The translations under genes were made by a program, and so were the position numbers. Under the pieces are notes generated by a model. That model ran no database searches. It saw nothing but the letters and a program-made list of their open reading frames with translations, and was not told the origin of the DNA. A DNA stretch of 60,000 nucleotides, taken from contig CAIIXF020000009.1 in assembly GCA_903813345.2 (NCBI GenBank), positions 28,062,740-28,122,739 on the forward strand, read 5' to 3'. The DNA is from Owenia fusiformis (taxonomy: Eukaryota > Annelida > Polychaeta > Sabellida > Oweniidae). Each line of letters opens with the position of its first letter. Positions within the stretch are counted from its first letter, which is position 1. Below are positions 45,601 to 55,331 of this stretch, one piece after another.

Positions 45601-48600
45601 ACAGACTTACGCAATCTGTTAAGCGTATGATGATCAACAGAGGATTTCAAAACATTGTTGTTTATCTCGACGATTTCTGCCTAGTTTACCCTACATATAA
45701 GGAGTGTCAAGAAGCAAGGGACACATTGATTGGATTGATCAGGTCCCTTGGTCTGAGCATAAACTGGTCAAAAGTGGAAGGACCTACACAGGTTCTAGCT
45801 TTCTTAGGCATAAACATTGATACTATAAAAATGCAACTGACATTGCCAGAGGAAAATCTAAATAGCTTGAAAGCATTACTCATCGAATTTTCAAGCAAAA
45901 AACGCGCCGCTAGATCCCAGCTTGAATCATTGGCTGGTAAACTTCATTGGGCAACCCAGGTCGTCAAAGGGGGTAGGCATTTCCTCCAACGGATCCTGGA
46001 TACCATACGATCACTCAAACGCAGCAAACACAAATACATGCTAGGGACTCAATTCTATAAGGACATAGACTGGTGGATTAAGTACATAGACACATTCCAT
46101 GGAAAATCTTTAATAATGGACAACAATCCAGTTGTGACTGTCGAGCTGGATGCTTGCAATACTGGAGCAGGCTTATACTATGATGGAGATTGGGCATATA
46201 TAAATTTCCATCGTGATACCCCTTCTCTTAAGGATTACCATATCAATTATAAGGAGATACTCTCTGCATACTTCTCTGTATTGAGATGGGGGCACACTTG
46301 GTCAAATAAGAAGGTTCAACTTGCAACCGATTCTTCTGTTGCAATGGCAGTGATCAACTATGGGAGGTCTCGACATCCTGTTATTATGGATATACTAAGA
46401 CATATGTTCTGGATATCAGTGACTTACAACTTTGATCTAAGAGCACACCATGTCAAGGGACTAAATAATGTGATGGCAGATACAATCTCCAGACTTCATG
46501 AACCCCATGCCCTCCTATCCTTGGAAGCCTTGTTATACCCTGGGCGCTTCCCTTATTCAGGAATGTCTGTTATGGACTTAATACCACACATGAGTTTTAA
46601 TTCTCTGTTTTCCATTCTGCCGCAGGTCCGCAACTGGCTGAGCTGGAAGAAGAATTGGATAACACAATCGCTACGCTACGCATGAATTGCTACACCCCCT
46701 CTACCAGATCAACATATGCAGCCCAGCTCCAAAAATATCTTGTTTTTTGTAACAATATGGGTTACAACCCAGTACCAGTTAATCAATTACACCTGGACCG
46801 CTATGTTGCTTCATTAGCTGGGGTCATTACTCCAGCATCAGTGAAACTGTATCTTAATGTTGTCAGGCTACTCCACTTGGAAAGTGGTTATGCAAACCCA
46901 TTAAATAACAATTATAGGCTGGACACCATCATTTTGGGTCTCACAAAGACCCTAGGCAGGAAACCAATTAGGAAATCTGCTATTACTCCAACTCATTTGC
47001 TGGACATTAGGAAGCAACTAAATATGGATGATCCCCTTCATGTGGTTTTCTGGGGTGTCTGTTTAGTTGCTTTCTATGGCCTGTTTAGGAGATCTAATGT
47101 GTTACCTTCAGAGTTTGACAAGAGCAAACATTTGTGCAGGAGAGATGTAACATTTTTTCCCTGGGGGGTCTTACTTAATGTGAAATGGTCAAAGACTATT
47201 CAGTCTGGAGAGAGAATCTTGCAAGTGCCGCTTACTGAGATCAAAGGCCACCCCCTTTGCCCAGTATCTGCACTACTATCTGCCCTTGCTATTACTTTCC
47301 CCTCCAGCCCAGACTACCCCCTCTTTACTTTGCCCAGAGGTAAACCTTTTCCCCCCTCCCTGTTCTCATCTCTCCTGGGCACATGCTTAGCTAAGGCAGG
47401 TTATGACCGTACTTGTTTTTCACCTCATTCCTTTAGGAGGGGAGGCGCATCTTGGGCTCTACAAAGAGGCCTTCCCCCTAATGTCATCCAGATTCTAGGT
47501 GACTGGAAGTCAGACGCATATAAGGTTTATCTTGAATTACCTGTAGCTTCAAAAGTAGAGATGGCAAAATCTTTTTCAACTAACCTACCTTCTACTACTT
47601 CTACTTAACATCAAGTTTGGGTTCGGAGGTCATAATATTATATGCTATTATGTAACTACTTTAATGCAATGTACTGTTATGTATTTTCTATTGTATTATT
47701 ACGTAACATCTATTAATTAACGCATTATAATATTATGTAACTTCTATTGTAGTTTATTGTTTTAGTTTAGTTAGGTACAATAAACTATTTGACCAACTAC
47801 TTGTAGTTTTTTGCGTCTATTTTTCGTATTTGGCATTATTGGGAATTTAAGTTTAATTTCAGTTGAAATAGATTTAAATTATAGAGGTTGCCATCTGGTT
47901 CTGCAGTTCATGCAAAGGTCATGAACTTTTAATTATGTCTAGATCATCTAATCACTTCAGCTACTGCAGCCAAGCACTAAACATGTACTATTTTTAGCTA
48001 ATGCTCCCTCCCACCCTCCCCTTAATTGAATTAGGGTGTACTGGACTGGGAGGTCATAATATTATATGCTATTATGTAACTACTTTAATGCAATGTACTG
48101 TTATGTATTTTCTATTGTATTATTACGTAACATCTATTAATTAACGCATTATAATATTATGTAACTTCTATTGTAGTTTATTGTTTTAGTTTAGTTAGGT
48201 ACAATAAACTATTTGACCAACTACTTGTAGTTTTTTGCGTCTATTTTTCGTATTTGGCATTATTGGGAATTTAACATAATTTTATACAGTTTTACAAAGA
48301 CAGGCTATGGCAATGATAATGATAATTCAATGCATCAATATGCAAAGTGCATAAACCACCAAACACCAACAAACCGCCAAATACCATCCACAAAAAAGTT
48401 GGAGATTATAACAATATGTCATCACTTCTGGTGGTTCTGCCTGAAGTTAACTGTGGTGATCTTTTAGAGACTAAATGCCTTGTGAGATCCTTGAGGTAGA
48501 TCCAACTTTCAGATTTAAAAATATATATTTGGGGACATGCCATGTGAACACAATTTGAGCTAATTTGGTGTTGAAATATGTATTCTACCACAACATGTAA

Positions 48601-49736
48601 AATTTTGAAAAACATTATATATTTCATTGATTAAGGCCTGGACTCATCCAATGCCTGAGTGGAATGAATCAGCCACAATGCATTGCGTCTTGGGATTAAA
48701 TGGTATTTACACTTTACACTTACCATTTGACCTATATAAGCATTTGGCTTGTTATTACCTATGTGTTGTCACCTTGACAACAACCATTTAACACTTACCA
48801 TTTGACCTATGTAAGCATTTGGCTTGTTATTCCCTATGTGTTGTCACCTTGACAACAACCATTTAACACTTACCATTTGACCTATATAAGCATTTGGCTT
48901 GTTATTCCCTATGATACGGCTTATAGGTTTTTACTCAACTATGAAAGTGATCAGCTGATTGGTTTCATTAGTTTCACTAGAATCTAAAAATTACCTTGGA
49001 CACACCTTGCCTAGCTATGTGTAAATTATTGGGAACTATCATCATGGGAATTCCATGAAATTTCTCATTGCAGGAATCTACCTTCTATAAATTGACATGT
49101 TATATGAAGTGAACAGTGTACCTGCAAACAGCTTTGATGGTACCAGATTCTGCAAGTACTGGATGTAGTGATGTATGCATAGCCAGGCAATGCAGGGCAG
49201 ATATGATATAACCCTGTAATAAAAGCAAATAGGAAATAATGTTGCATATAATATATCAGATAATGGGAAGGAACCAGTAATAAAGAAAACCTCTGCACTT
49301 ACAACATATTGCATGACCTTGAAACACAATAAAAATGGAAACATCAGTTCCGAAAGTAATAAGGAATATTCTATTGATTTTAATATGACTTTATTTCAAA
49401 GTTTAGTCCTAATCGAACACATCAAAAAAATGTGGCCTTGTAATAAAATAGAACTAGGCTTGTGTTTGAATATAGTATGATTCCCTAAAAGTGAACACAA
49501 AGCCATATTAATTGCATTGTGGCCTTTCTGTAGGAAAATTGTCTGAATTGATAAGCCACCTCTATAAAATTTGCACATGTACATGTTCAAATATGCATGC
49601 TCACCCTCATTTGTTCGTCCCCTTGTCGGGCAAGCCATATCAATGTTTGTAGACCTCCTGTTTCGACCACACGTTTCACACCATCAGGATCTCGTACAAA
49701 CTCAGACAATCCTTTGGCACCTTCTAGCTCATATGA
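39661..49736 (-). CDS. Armadillo-repeat exons of the FYVE gene
   Basis: Exons 49605-49736 to 39661-39900 encode about 357 residues of leucine-rich helical repeats. Typical ARM features are GxLQTLIWLA, the GYIISALHCLAMHTS stretch, DAIALVALKTLSLIVEHAG, VQEVSLKLLAHLS, NIQVLCNAACLVGNLATSE and VELTTHVIRAIANFAK. The final exon ends ERCRPM then TAG at 39661-39663. I would expect about seven to eight ARM repeats; exact limits need alignment. Confidence 0.75.
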
Positions 49737-52032
49737 CTATAAACACAATGAAAAGATACTGGTTATTTTGTGTCTTTGCTTCAACTCGTGGGTTCCCACT
49801 CTCAAACACTACATTCTAAGGACATGAACGAAGCTTGATAAAGCAAGATGTTGTGTCTTAAAATGCAAATGAATCTTTATTTTTCCATGTTAGGCATATA
49901 TGTGTATCAACAATATTGGACCAAGGGTTTCTGAGTTATTCAACATTCAATGGGATCAAGATATTTTCTGTTATTTAAGGGTAAGCTTGCATCCCTTTCA
50001 GGCCCGTATTTGCAAAGGGGGTTCACATTTTGAAAAATTCCAGGGGGTTCACTTGTGACAATTTTGGTCTAAAAATGGCCAAAATCACTTAAAAAGTGCT
50101 CAGAATGGTGAAAAACTGCATGATTTTGAAAGATTTTATGGCCAGGGTACCCCCCCTTGCTACAGGCCTGCCTTTACAACAACTTTTAAATGAGTAGTAA
50201 ATCCAAATATTTTCTCTATTGGTTTTGCATATCAACCTATTGACTTCTGAATTCATGCATTACATCAATACATCACTAGATGCAATACGTTCTCCCTCAT
50301 ATGGTACCTGACATTTTGATTTATACTTGTAAGTAAGCTGTTTAAACAGCCATTTTGAATGAGAGTTGGTCAATATGACCATTTTCTTCTTTAATCACAG
50401 ACCCAAATATTGCATTGAAATGGGCTTAAACAAGAGCATGCTATGGGTTTAAGGTATAGCAGCACAAAATCCAAATCCGATGTCGATGGATATTCGGAGC
50501 TTACCACAAATCAAAAATGGCTGATTGGCACCAGGATTAAAAAGCTGCCAGTGAGGTGTCGGAAATTGGTTATAGGAAAGGCCTATATTGTAAAAGGCTA
50601 ACGAGGAATGAGAACATTAGGTAAGCAAAGACTTCCCAGCAGGCTCCCTAAATTAAATTATTTGACAATAATTTGCATTATGCATAGTTTTCCTTTACAT
50701 ACCAGCATTGGTGATCTAGCCTTGGTTACGAGTTCACAGACAGGCTTGCAGAAATCACACACACGCTCAGCATCTCCGTAGCCTAACTGAGGCAGCGGCA
50801 TCTTTAAAACAGTAAAACAAAACATAGATGATAGTGCATGACATAAAACTGTAGCATTAACATGTATCATAATTCTTACAGAACTGACATAATCCAGGTA
50901 GGAATCAAACAGCACAGCACTCTCTGGTAAAATCTGCACAATATCGGGTAAAAATCATGAGATTTTGGCAAATTATTTCAAAATGCAGGCTCTATCTTAA
51001 GTCCATTGACCTACATGTAGGTGATTTTTACGGGATTGTGTACCTTTTATGCTTTGTACATTACAAAACACATAGTTTAAGGTGCTATGAAAGTTAACAG
51101 GAAATGACGAAACAGGAAGTGACAAATTTTTTTTTGCATTTTTAGACATTTTTTGAGCAAAGATAACAGAGTTCTGGTTTGACCTCCAGTTAATTTAACT
51201 ATTTCCACATACCATTTACATGACCAGGATCACAATGTGCATGGTCAGAATGACCCTAAACATGATGAAATAACCTTTTTAGCCCTTTGAAAGTGTGACT
51301 GAAAAAAAGCTAAAGTAGGAAGGCAGGGAAGGTCACTGAACAGAATCTTTTGAATTTTCCAGAAAATGTGCCTAATATAATGCTCTAACTGATACAATCT
51401 TTGAAATTTTAGAAAATTGTCTGAAACAAAAATGGCGGTCATAAAAAGGAAAATAGATCGCTTTTCAAATCAGTTTTTTCATTTTTTTTTCTTTTTCTAT
51501 GAATGATATCAAATTTTCAAAGATTGTATCATTTAGAGCAATATATTGGGCACATTTTCTGAAAAATTCGAAAGATTCTATTCAGTGACCTTTCCTACCT
51601 CCGTCTTTTAGCTATTTTTCAGTCACATTTTCAGAGGGCTGAAAAGGTTATTTCTTCATGTTTAGGGTCATTCTGGCCATAAACATTGTGATCCTGGACC
51701 TGTAAATGGTATTTGGAACTAGTTGAATTGACTGGAGGTCAAAACAGAACTCTGTTATCTTTGTTCAAAGAATGTCTAAAAATGCAAAAATTTTTGTCAC
51801 TTCCTGTTTTGTCATTTCCTGTTAACTTCCATAGCACCTTAATGTCTGTCAAAGTAACAAGTTATGGAACAATGAGTATATTCTGAATGCATATATAACT
51901 GTACATACCTTTGCATAGCAGCATTTACTACAGAGCACTCTGCCGCACTGACGACAATGATGTTTGCGTCGTATCTGGTTAAATTTCTGATTGCAAAGAA
52001 CACATATGTTAGCATCGTTGTCTTCTTGCCAC
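39661..52032 (-). CDS. FYVE zinc-finger and armadillo-repeat protein, 11 exons detected
   Basis: Minus-strand exons, 5' to 3': 51909-52032, 50880-50933, 50703-50801, 49605-49736, 49122-49213, 43658-43749, 43284-43471, 42200-42274, 41686-41805, 40663-40794, 39661-39900. All junctions have AG/GT and matching phases (2,0,0,0,0,2,1,0,0,0,0 at the 5' side), giving about 449 codons ending in TAG. The N-terminal part is a FYVE domain, which binds phosphatidylinositol 3-phosphate on endosomes; the rest is helical and shows armadillo features (VLCNAACLVGNLA, HVIRAIANFAKYPQN). A role as an endosomal scaffold is inferred from the domains. The start codon is not in the detected exons, so the 5' end is missing or lies at 56638 and above. 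The 43749-49122 intron carries an Ngaro retroelement on the opposite strand. Confidence 0.82.
39957..40552. repeat. 32-bp tandem repeat in the last intron of the FYVE/ARM gene
   Basis: About 18 copies of a unit with ATACAGCCCATAGTCAT and ACAGCACTGAATACA, with few changes (CCC/CTC, GAG/CAG). It fills most of the intron between 39900 and 40663. Confidence 0.93.
40756..41310 (-). repeat. Ten-unit array of a splice acceptor plus exon start
   Basis: The 54-55 nt unit, read on the minus strand, is ATTCTATTGTTTTAG followed by GGTGCTCTGCAGGAGGTGAT and TGACC(C)TTTGTGTTTAATG. The unit at 40756-40810 includes the genuine acceptor and first 39 nt of exon 40663-40794; nine more lie upstream in the intron. 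Each keeps a good pyrimidine tract and AG. Unit lengths not divisible by 3 and an in-frame TAA in the 54-nt type mean use of the upstream sites would break the protein. Confidence 0.93.
41931..42100 (-). repeat. Two degenerate copies of the acceptor and start of exon 41686-41805
   Basis: Minus-strand copies at about 41995-41935 and 42100-42048 repeat the acceptor AG, GAGGATTT, GGGAAAG(G/A)AATT and AAGGTTCT found at the start of the real exon (41805). Both keep an AG before GAGGATTT. They differ from the exon by several substitutions. Confidence 0.8.
42970..43283 (-). repeat. Copies of the donor region of exon 43284-43471
   Basis: The true donor CAG/GTATGC with TTTTTGTAGGCATTTCT after it recurs at 43092/43093 (CAACAG/GTATAC) and 43001/43002 (CAACAG/GTATGC), each again followed by a TGTAGGCAT(T/C)TCT block. 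Two more units between keep the GTAGGCATTTCT part only. Confidence 0.75.
43864..44025 (+). repeat. Ngaro split repeat A1
   Basis: Starts ATTTAAGTTTAATTTCAG and ends TTTTTAGCTAATGCTC; equal in length to A2 with near-identical sequence. Confidence 0.9.
44084..44980 (+). CDS. Ngaro ORF1, gag-like protein with CCCH zinc finger
   Basis: 298 codons from ATG (ACCATGG context) to TAA. The N-terminal part has a SAM-like helical look (SETMRTLEANGFDSIEALVTL); the middle holds a helical, gag-like region; near the C-terminus residues about 263-281 form C-x7-C-x5-C-x3-H, followed by two more cysteines. The last ten residues (TAVVLSLILP) are unlike the preceding finger, and another frame continues with Gly-Gly-Cys-Thr-Glu-Ser-His, so a 1-2 nt frameshift near 44945 is likely. 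It probably binds element RNA. Confidence 0.78.
   Translation: MEEFQASNKLTSETMRTLEANGFDSIEALVTLQVPQDLQAMKLKPLGQFRLLEKGLKALKGDIEGPGISPDCAPRGEEYQATHKENEAGLSADQMLKQLGISPQASGVEPKRKGEHLKIVDFISSALSIKEDYSEEVMAIAGSSSLILKSSAKRPTLTSVTIPQWNQASLAILLHMQEHSPQVDVHSYLQHHIKIMEFCEKFDWISILIYDEEYRRRQYIQGFQWGSEIAHLSTTHLRLKPPNMKSTQARNKQTAKQPDVQICRNFNKGECKYGTTCRYRHVCLEAGCTAVVLSLILP
44964..46685 (+). CDS. Ngaro ORF2, reverse transcriptase and RNase H
   Basis: The frame is open from 44964 to TGA at 46683-46685. The first ATG-like start is unclear; the TTG at 45045 is just inside the open frame. Numbering from 45045: RT motif KVDLSEAYR with Asp136, FGARKAP, and the YLDD active site at 207-210. RNase H follows with Asp369 (VELDAC), Glu404, Asp429 (ATDSS) and Asp479 (MADT). 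All key residues are intact and no stop interrupts the frame. ORF1 overlaps it by 17 nt in a different frame (+1 relative to ORF1), so frameshifting or reinitiation would be needed. Confidence 0.9.
   Translation, partial: VSFCLNPSKKLTVAAVAPIAPSPLGNCLDKWTYELANDPDKDFLLNGISSGFKIIDSNSNPVQVETNNYRSALDFPAHFKVESQIVKELQEQRYEKVSHKPIITSALGAIPKKNSDKIRLIHDCSMPHGNGLNDYATKNSFKYQSLSEVTALVKHGYFLCKVDLSEAYRSVPISPSDYLYTGLKWKFRGDNSYTYMIDKRLMFGARKAPEIFHRLTQSVKRMMINRGFQNIVVYLDDFCLVYPTYKECQEARDTLIGLIRSLGLSINWSKVEGPTQVLAFLGINIDTIKMQLTLPEENLNSLKALLIEFSSKKRAARSQLESLAGKLHWATQVVKGGRHFLQRILDTIRSLKRSKHKYMLGTQFYKDIDWWIKYIDTFHGKSLIMDNNPVVTVELDACNTGAGLYYDGDWAYINFHRDTPSLKDYHINYKEILSAYFSVLRWGHTWSNKKVQLATDSSVAMAVINYGRSRHPVIMDILRHMFWISVTYNFDLRAHHVKGLNNVMADTISRLHEPHALLSLEALLYPGRFPYSGMSVMDLIPHMSFNSLFSILPQVRNWLSWKKNWITQSLRYA
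46682..47608 (+). CDS. Ngaro ORF3, tyrosine recombinase
   Basis: 308 codons from ATG at 46682, which overlaps the ORF2 stop as ATGA. Catalytic residues of the tyrosine recombinase family are present: Arg126 (YGLFRRSN), a Lys near 161, His239-x-x-Arg242 (HSFRRGG), Trp265 (GDW) and Tyr270 or Tyr273 in SDAYKVYL. The N-terminal part is a core-binding helical domain. It would insert the circular DNA copy at a short TTTAA-like target. The frame extends upstream to 46655 without ATG. Confidence 0.9.
   Translation: MNCYTPSTRSTYAAQLQKYLVFCNNMGYNPVPVNQLHLDRYVASLAGVITPASVKLYLNVVRLLHLESGYANPLNNNYRLDTIILGLTKTLGRKPIRKSAITPTHLLDIRKQLNMDDPLHVVFWGVCLVAFYGLFRRSNVLPSEFDKSKHLCRRDVTFFPWGVLLNVKWSKTIQSGERILQVPLTEIKGHPLCPVSALLSALAITFPSSPDYPLFTLPRGKPFPPSLFSSLLGTCLAKAGYDRTCFSPHSFRRGGASWALQRGLPPNVIQILGDWKSDAYKVYLELPVASKVEMAKSFSTNLPSTTST
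47625..48274 (+). repeat. Ngaro 3' split repeats B1-A2-B2
   Basis: B1 47625-47850 starts GGAGGTCATAATATTATATG and ends TTGGGAATTTAA; A2 47845-48006 is the copy of A1; a 42-nt spacer follows; B2 48049-48274 repeats B1. B1 and A2 overlap in ATTTAA, which marks the presumed recombination core. Confidence 0.92.
48340..48440 (-). repeat. TATGTCACC dispersed repeat, copy 5
   Basis: Minus-strand copy: AAACACCAACAAACCGCC, AAAAAGTTGGAGATTATAAC, ATATGTCATCACTTCTGG. Confidence 0.6.
48719..48945. repeat. 75-bp tandem repeat, three units
   Basis: CTTACCATTTGACCTATATA with GCATTTGGCTTGTTATT and TTGTCACCTTGACAACAACC recurs at 48719, 48794 and 48869; the third unit is truncated after CCCTATG. Confidence 0.9.
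49999..50170. mobile_element. 172-bp MITE
   Basis: CAGGCCCGTATTTGCAAAGG at left pairs with CCTTGCTACAGGCCTG at right, with G-rich and C-rich runs inside. CCTTT borders both ends and may be a 5-bp target duplication. It is in a FYVE-gene intron. Confidence 0.65.
50703..52032 (-). CDS. FYVE domain exons with an in-frame insert exon
   Basis: Exon 51909-52032 encodes WQEDNDA, then C-x2-C, the RRKHHCRQCG signature and CSKCC: the WxxD, R(R/K)HHCR and first six zinc-binding Cys/His positions. Exon 50703-50801 encodes LPQLGYGDAERVCDFC, the last part of a FYVE domain with the RVCxxC motif. Between them lies a 54-nt, phase 0-0 exon (50880-50933; ILPESAVLFDSYLDYVSS). Without it the two halves join with the normal FYVE spacing. 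The insert is therefore probably an alternative cassette exon or an unusual fixed loop. Confidence 0.82.
51078..51841. mobile_element. 764-bp foldback element
   Basis: TAAGGTGCTATGAAAGTTAA at left pairs with TTAACTTCCATAGCACCTTA at right. The arms (about 51078-51440 and 51480-51841) pair over almost their whole length with an estimated one change in ten. No ORF. It lies in the intron between the FYVE exons at 50933 and 51909. Confidence 0.88.
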
Positions 52033-52996
52033 CTAAAAAAAATTAAATGCACATATATATATATGGCACTAACAACTAACCCCAAAAGGGAATCAGAATT
52101 TTGCTCAATTGCAATTTCAATTGCGTGGTGGCATAGGTGCTCTCCCAGTTGTGAAACAGGTTGAAAAACCCAAGGATGATGGACCCAGAATGCAATCTTG
52201 ATCATTATTTTGTTTTGTTCGGTTCACATACTCATCCCCAATATTTTACAAAATGAAGGATGCTGTGCGTGATTCATGAAATTAAACAGTTGACATCGCG
52301 AGTTTCGGTCTTATTAGTAACAAATAACAAAAGAAGTGATCACAACAAGAGATCAAGATATAAGCTAAATTTTTCTGGATTGCTGATTATGAATTTAAAG
52401 GTAGTTTAATGTCAGACAATTATATTATAACAATATATTCATTCTTGGAAGATATCGCGATTGCATTCTGGCAGCCAATCCTCTTTGTCATATGTTGTGA
52501 AAAACCTAAAAATTAGAGACCTTGATTTTGCAAGTTGGAAACTAGCGCTTGAAAATACATCTGATGGTCCATCAACTTTGGCAGGATTTATCTCTCGGCC
52601 TTCAACTTTAATAATATTATTATTTTGGGACATGATGATAGTCACAATGCATGAATTTTAAAAAAAGATATACTTTTTGAAAAGTTTGAAACTTTTAAAT
52701 TGGAAAACACCTCCATGACCTAATTCTCATAACGAGGTAAGTGGGCCACAAGGGAATTTCCACTTGCTTGTATTTATTTATGCTGTTTTATTCATGGCAA
52801 AAGCCTGATATTGTATCAATATGATGAACTAAATCTACAAAAAATAATTGATGTTTGATTTAAGATTTACATCAGGTAATGAAGTGTAAAATCAATTAGA
52901 GCTAAAGATGGCGCTCTCATTTGTAAACAAAAAATGACGTCATTTTCTGGAGGATTCTCCATAATTCTTGACATAAATGTAAATAATCCAACCAGA

Positions 52997-53037
52997 CGAA
53001 GAATCTCGAAAAGAAACGATCTAGAAATGTCTAGAAG
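52997..53037 (+). promoter_or_regulatory. Two heat-shock elements of the HSP70 gene
   Basis: Five-base HSF units in alternating orientation: CGAAG-AATCT-CGAAA at 52997-53011 and GATCT-AGAAA-TGTCT-AGAAG at 53018-53037. GAA units are perfect; TTC units keep TC. They lie just upstream of a TATA box. Confidence 0.75.
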
Positions 53038-53052
53038 AGATCAACGGTCTGG

Positions 53053-53060
53053 TATATATA
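53053..53060 (+). promoter_or_regulatory. TATA box of the HSP70 gene
   Basis: TATATATA followed by CTCGAG, 16 nt after the second heat-shock element and about 370 nt before the start codon. Transcription should start near 53085. Confidence 0.7.
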
Positions 53061-53246
53061 CTCGAGGTGTAGAATGCTTGCATTCAAACAACAGAAAAAA
53101 ACTCGAAGTCAAGGAAATAAGGGAGAAAAGAAGAAGTGAAGTGACTTGAAATCGCAACATCAAATCTCATTTGATTCTGAAAACTGATTGAATACAAGGA
53201 GGAAACTTCTACAGATTTATCAACTAAATAGAAAAATCAATACGAG

Positions 53247-53417
53247 GTACAGTGTATGTAACATATTTATTTATTTTCACATAGCCTAATGTTATTATCT
53301 CTGGAAGATCTTGATTTAAGATTTCAACCTTTTTTAGACTACAGGTACCAAAAAGTTACATATTTTCTTCTGCTTCTGTTATACATATTAATTTAATTTG
53401 ATCTTTTTTGTTTTCAG
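53247..53417 (+). other. Probable 5'UTR intron of HSP70
   Basis: Donor CGAG/GTACAG at 53247 and acceptor TTGTTTTCAG at 53417, nine nt before the ATG. The distance between TATA box and ATG supports a 5'UTR of two exons. The pyrimidine tract is good. Confidence 0.55.
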
Positions 53418-53426
53418 AAATTGAAT

Positions 53427-55331
53427 ATGTCGAGCAAAGCACCTGTAATTGGCATTGATCTGGGCACCACATATTCCTGTGTTGCTGTCTTCCAGCATGG
53501 AAAGGTTGAAATAATTGCTAACGACCAGGGTAACCGCACCACCCCAAGTTACGTTGCATTTAATGACTCTGAGCGACTTATCGGAGATGCTGCCAAGAAC
53601 CAAGTTGCGATGAATCCTACAAACACTATTTTTGATGCCAAGCGTTTAATTGGTAGAAAATTCAATGACCACTCAGTGCAGTCCGATATGAAGCACTGGC
53701 CATTTAAAGTGACAAACGATGCTGGAAAACCTAAATTGGAAGTTGAATACAAGGGTGAAACAAAATCATTTACCCCTGAGGAAATCAGCTCTATGGTATT
53801 GACAAAGATGAAGGAAACTGCGGAAGCATACTTGGGTCAAAAAGTAAATGAAGCAGTAGTTACTGTACCAGCATACTTTAATGACTCTCAGCGACAAGCT
53901 ACCAAAGATGCTGGTCATATTGCAGGATTGAATGTCAAGCGAATTGTGAATGAACCAACTGCAGCTGCCCTTGCATATGGGCTCGATAAGAACATGAATG
54001 GTGAAAAGAATGTGCTTATTTTTGACCTGGGAGGGGGAACATTTGATGTCTCAATTCTCACTATTGATGAAGGTGCCATGTTTGAAGTGAAAGCTACAGC
54101 TGGAGATACCCATCTTGGTGGCGAGGACTTCGATTCGAGAATGGTGAACCACTTTGTACAAGAATTCAAGCGCAAACACAAAAAAGACATATCGAACAAT
54201 GCACGGTCAATGAGGCGTCTTCGCACAGCATGTGAACGAGCCAAGCGTACACTCTCCACCAGCTCACAGGCAAGCATTGAGATAGACTCTCTGTTTGAAG
54301 GTATCGATTTCTACACTGCGATCACCAGAGCTAGATTCGAAGAACTTTGTGCTGATTTATTCCGTCAAACTCTGGAGCCAGTTGAAAAAGCACTTCGTGA
54401 TGCAAAACTTGATAAGAGTCGCATTCATGATGTTGTTCTGGTAGGGGGTTCAACTCGAGTTCCCAAAATACAGAAATTGCTCCAAGACTTCATGGGAGGG
54501 AAAGAACTTAATAAATCCATTAATCCCGATGAGGCAGTCGCTTATGGTGCCGCAATCCAGGCAGCCATCTTGTCTGGGGTGAAAGATGAGAAAGTGCAGG
54601 ATCTGTTATTGGTTGATGTTGCACCACTCTCAATGGGCATTGAAACAGCTGGCGGAGTGATGACAAAAATCATCGAGAGAAACACTCGTATCCCAGCGAA
54701 GCATTCTCAAACATTTACAACATATGCTGATAACCAACCAGGAGTCAGTATCCAAGTGTTTGAGGGAGAGCGTGCAATGACGAAAGACAACAATCTTCTG
54801 GGACAATTCGAACTATCAGGTATACCCCCAGCCCCGAGAGGCGTGCCAAAAATAGAGGTGACCTTTGACATTGACGCTAATGGAATACTCCATGTAACTG
54901 CCAAAGATGAAAGCACCGGTAAATCAAACAACATTCGTATCACAAATGAAAAAGGCAGACTCTCCCAAGAAGAAATCGAAAAAATGGTGAATGATGCTAA
55001 AAAGTATGAAGAAGAGGATAACAAACAAAGGGAACGAGTTGCAGCAAGAAACAACTTGGAAGCTATGGCCTTCAACTTCAAAAGTGCAGCAACTGAGAAT
55101 GAAGCTAAATTAACACCTGATGAGCGTGACACTGTTGTGAACAAATGCAAAGATGTGCTCTCGTGGATTGATGCTAATAGCCTTGCTGAAAAGGAAGAGT
55201 ATGATCATCAGCTAGAAGATCTCCAAAAGACGTGTTCTCCTATTATGGCTAAAATCCATGGATCAGCGGGTCAAAAAGGAGCAAGCCACGGTGGGTCCAA
55301 CAGTGGACCAACTGTTGAAGAAGTTGATTAA
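53427..55331 (+). CDS. HSP70: Cytosolic HSP70 chaperone
   Basis: 634 residues in one exon from ATG at 53427 ([13 protein letters not shown]). The three HSP70 signatures are intact: IDLGTTYS at residues 10-17, [10 protein letters not shown] near 200 and [13 protein letters not shown] near 337. The C-terminus GPTVEEVD has the EEVD motif that binds TPR co-chaperones such as CHIP and HOP, so the protein is cytosolic or nuclear, not ER or mitochondrial. ATP-driven folding of client proteins is the known role. Upstream heat-shock elements, TATA box and the intronless CDS point to a stress-inducible member rather than a constitutive HSC70. A TTG two codons upstream is in frame but the ATG is the obvious start. 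Confidence 0.97.
   Translation: MSSKAPVIGIDLGTTYSCVAVFQHGKVEIIANDQGNRTTPSYVAFNDSERLIGDAAKNQVAMNPTNTIFDAKRLIGRKFNDHSVQSDMKHWPFKVTNDAGKPKLEVEYKGETKSFTPEEISSMVLTKMKETAEAYLGQKVNEAVVTVPAYFNDSQRQATKDAGHIAGLNVKRIVNEPTAAALAYGLDKNMNGEKNVLIFDLGGGTFDVSILTIDEGAMFEVKATAGDTHLGGEDFDSRMVNHFVQEFKRKHKKDISNNARSMRRLRTACERAKRTLSTSSQASIEIDSLFEGIDFYTAITRARFEELCADLFRQTLEPVEKALRDAKLDKSRIHDVVLVGGSTRVPKIQKLLQDFMGGKELNKSINPDEAVAYGAAIQAAILSGVKDEKVQDLLLVDVAPLSMGIETAGGVMTKIIERNTRIPAKHSQTFTTYADNQPGVSIQVFEGERAMTKDNNLLGQFELSGIPPAPRGVPKIEVTFDIDANGILHVTAKDESTGKSNNIRITNEKGRLSQEEIEKMVNDAKKYEEEDNKQRERVAARNNLEAMAFNFKSAATENEAKLTPDERDTVVNKCKDVLSWIDANSLAEKEEYDHQLEDLQKTCSPIMAKIHGSAGQKGASHGGSNSGPTVEEVD

Larger units (their letters stand above)
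43864..48274 (+). mobile_element. Ngaro-type tyrosine-recombinase retrotransposon, apparently complete
   Basis: A 4.4-kb element with split direct repeats in the order A1 - ORFs - B1 - A2 - B2. A1 43864-44025 matches A2 47845-48006 (162 nt each, 1-2 differences seen); B1 47625-47850 matches B2 48049-48274 (226 nt each, near-identical). It encodes a gag-like protein, RT with RNase H, and a tyrosine recombinase, and no integrase, protease or methyltransferase. This layout defines Ngaro-like elements of the DIRS order, which replicate through a circular intermediate inserted by the recombinase. There is no target duplication, as expected; both ends share TTTAA, and TTTAAG is at the B1-A2 junction. 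It lies antisense in a FYVE/ARM intron. Confidence 0.92.

Noticed and set aside
52439-52645. 68-codon minus-strand ORF upstream of the FYVE exon
   Set aside because: It is protein-like in part but has no donor in the needed phase and no known domain; it may be a relic of a mobile element.
53915-55150. Antisense ORFs of 120 and 147 codons
   Set aside because: Shadows of the HSP70 coding frame.
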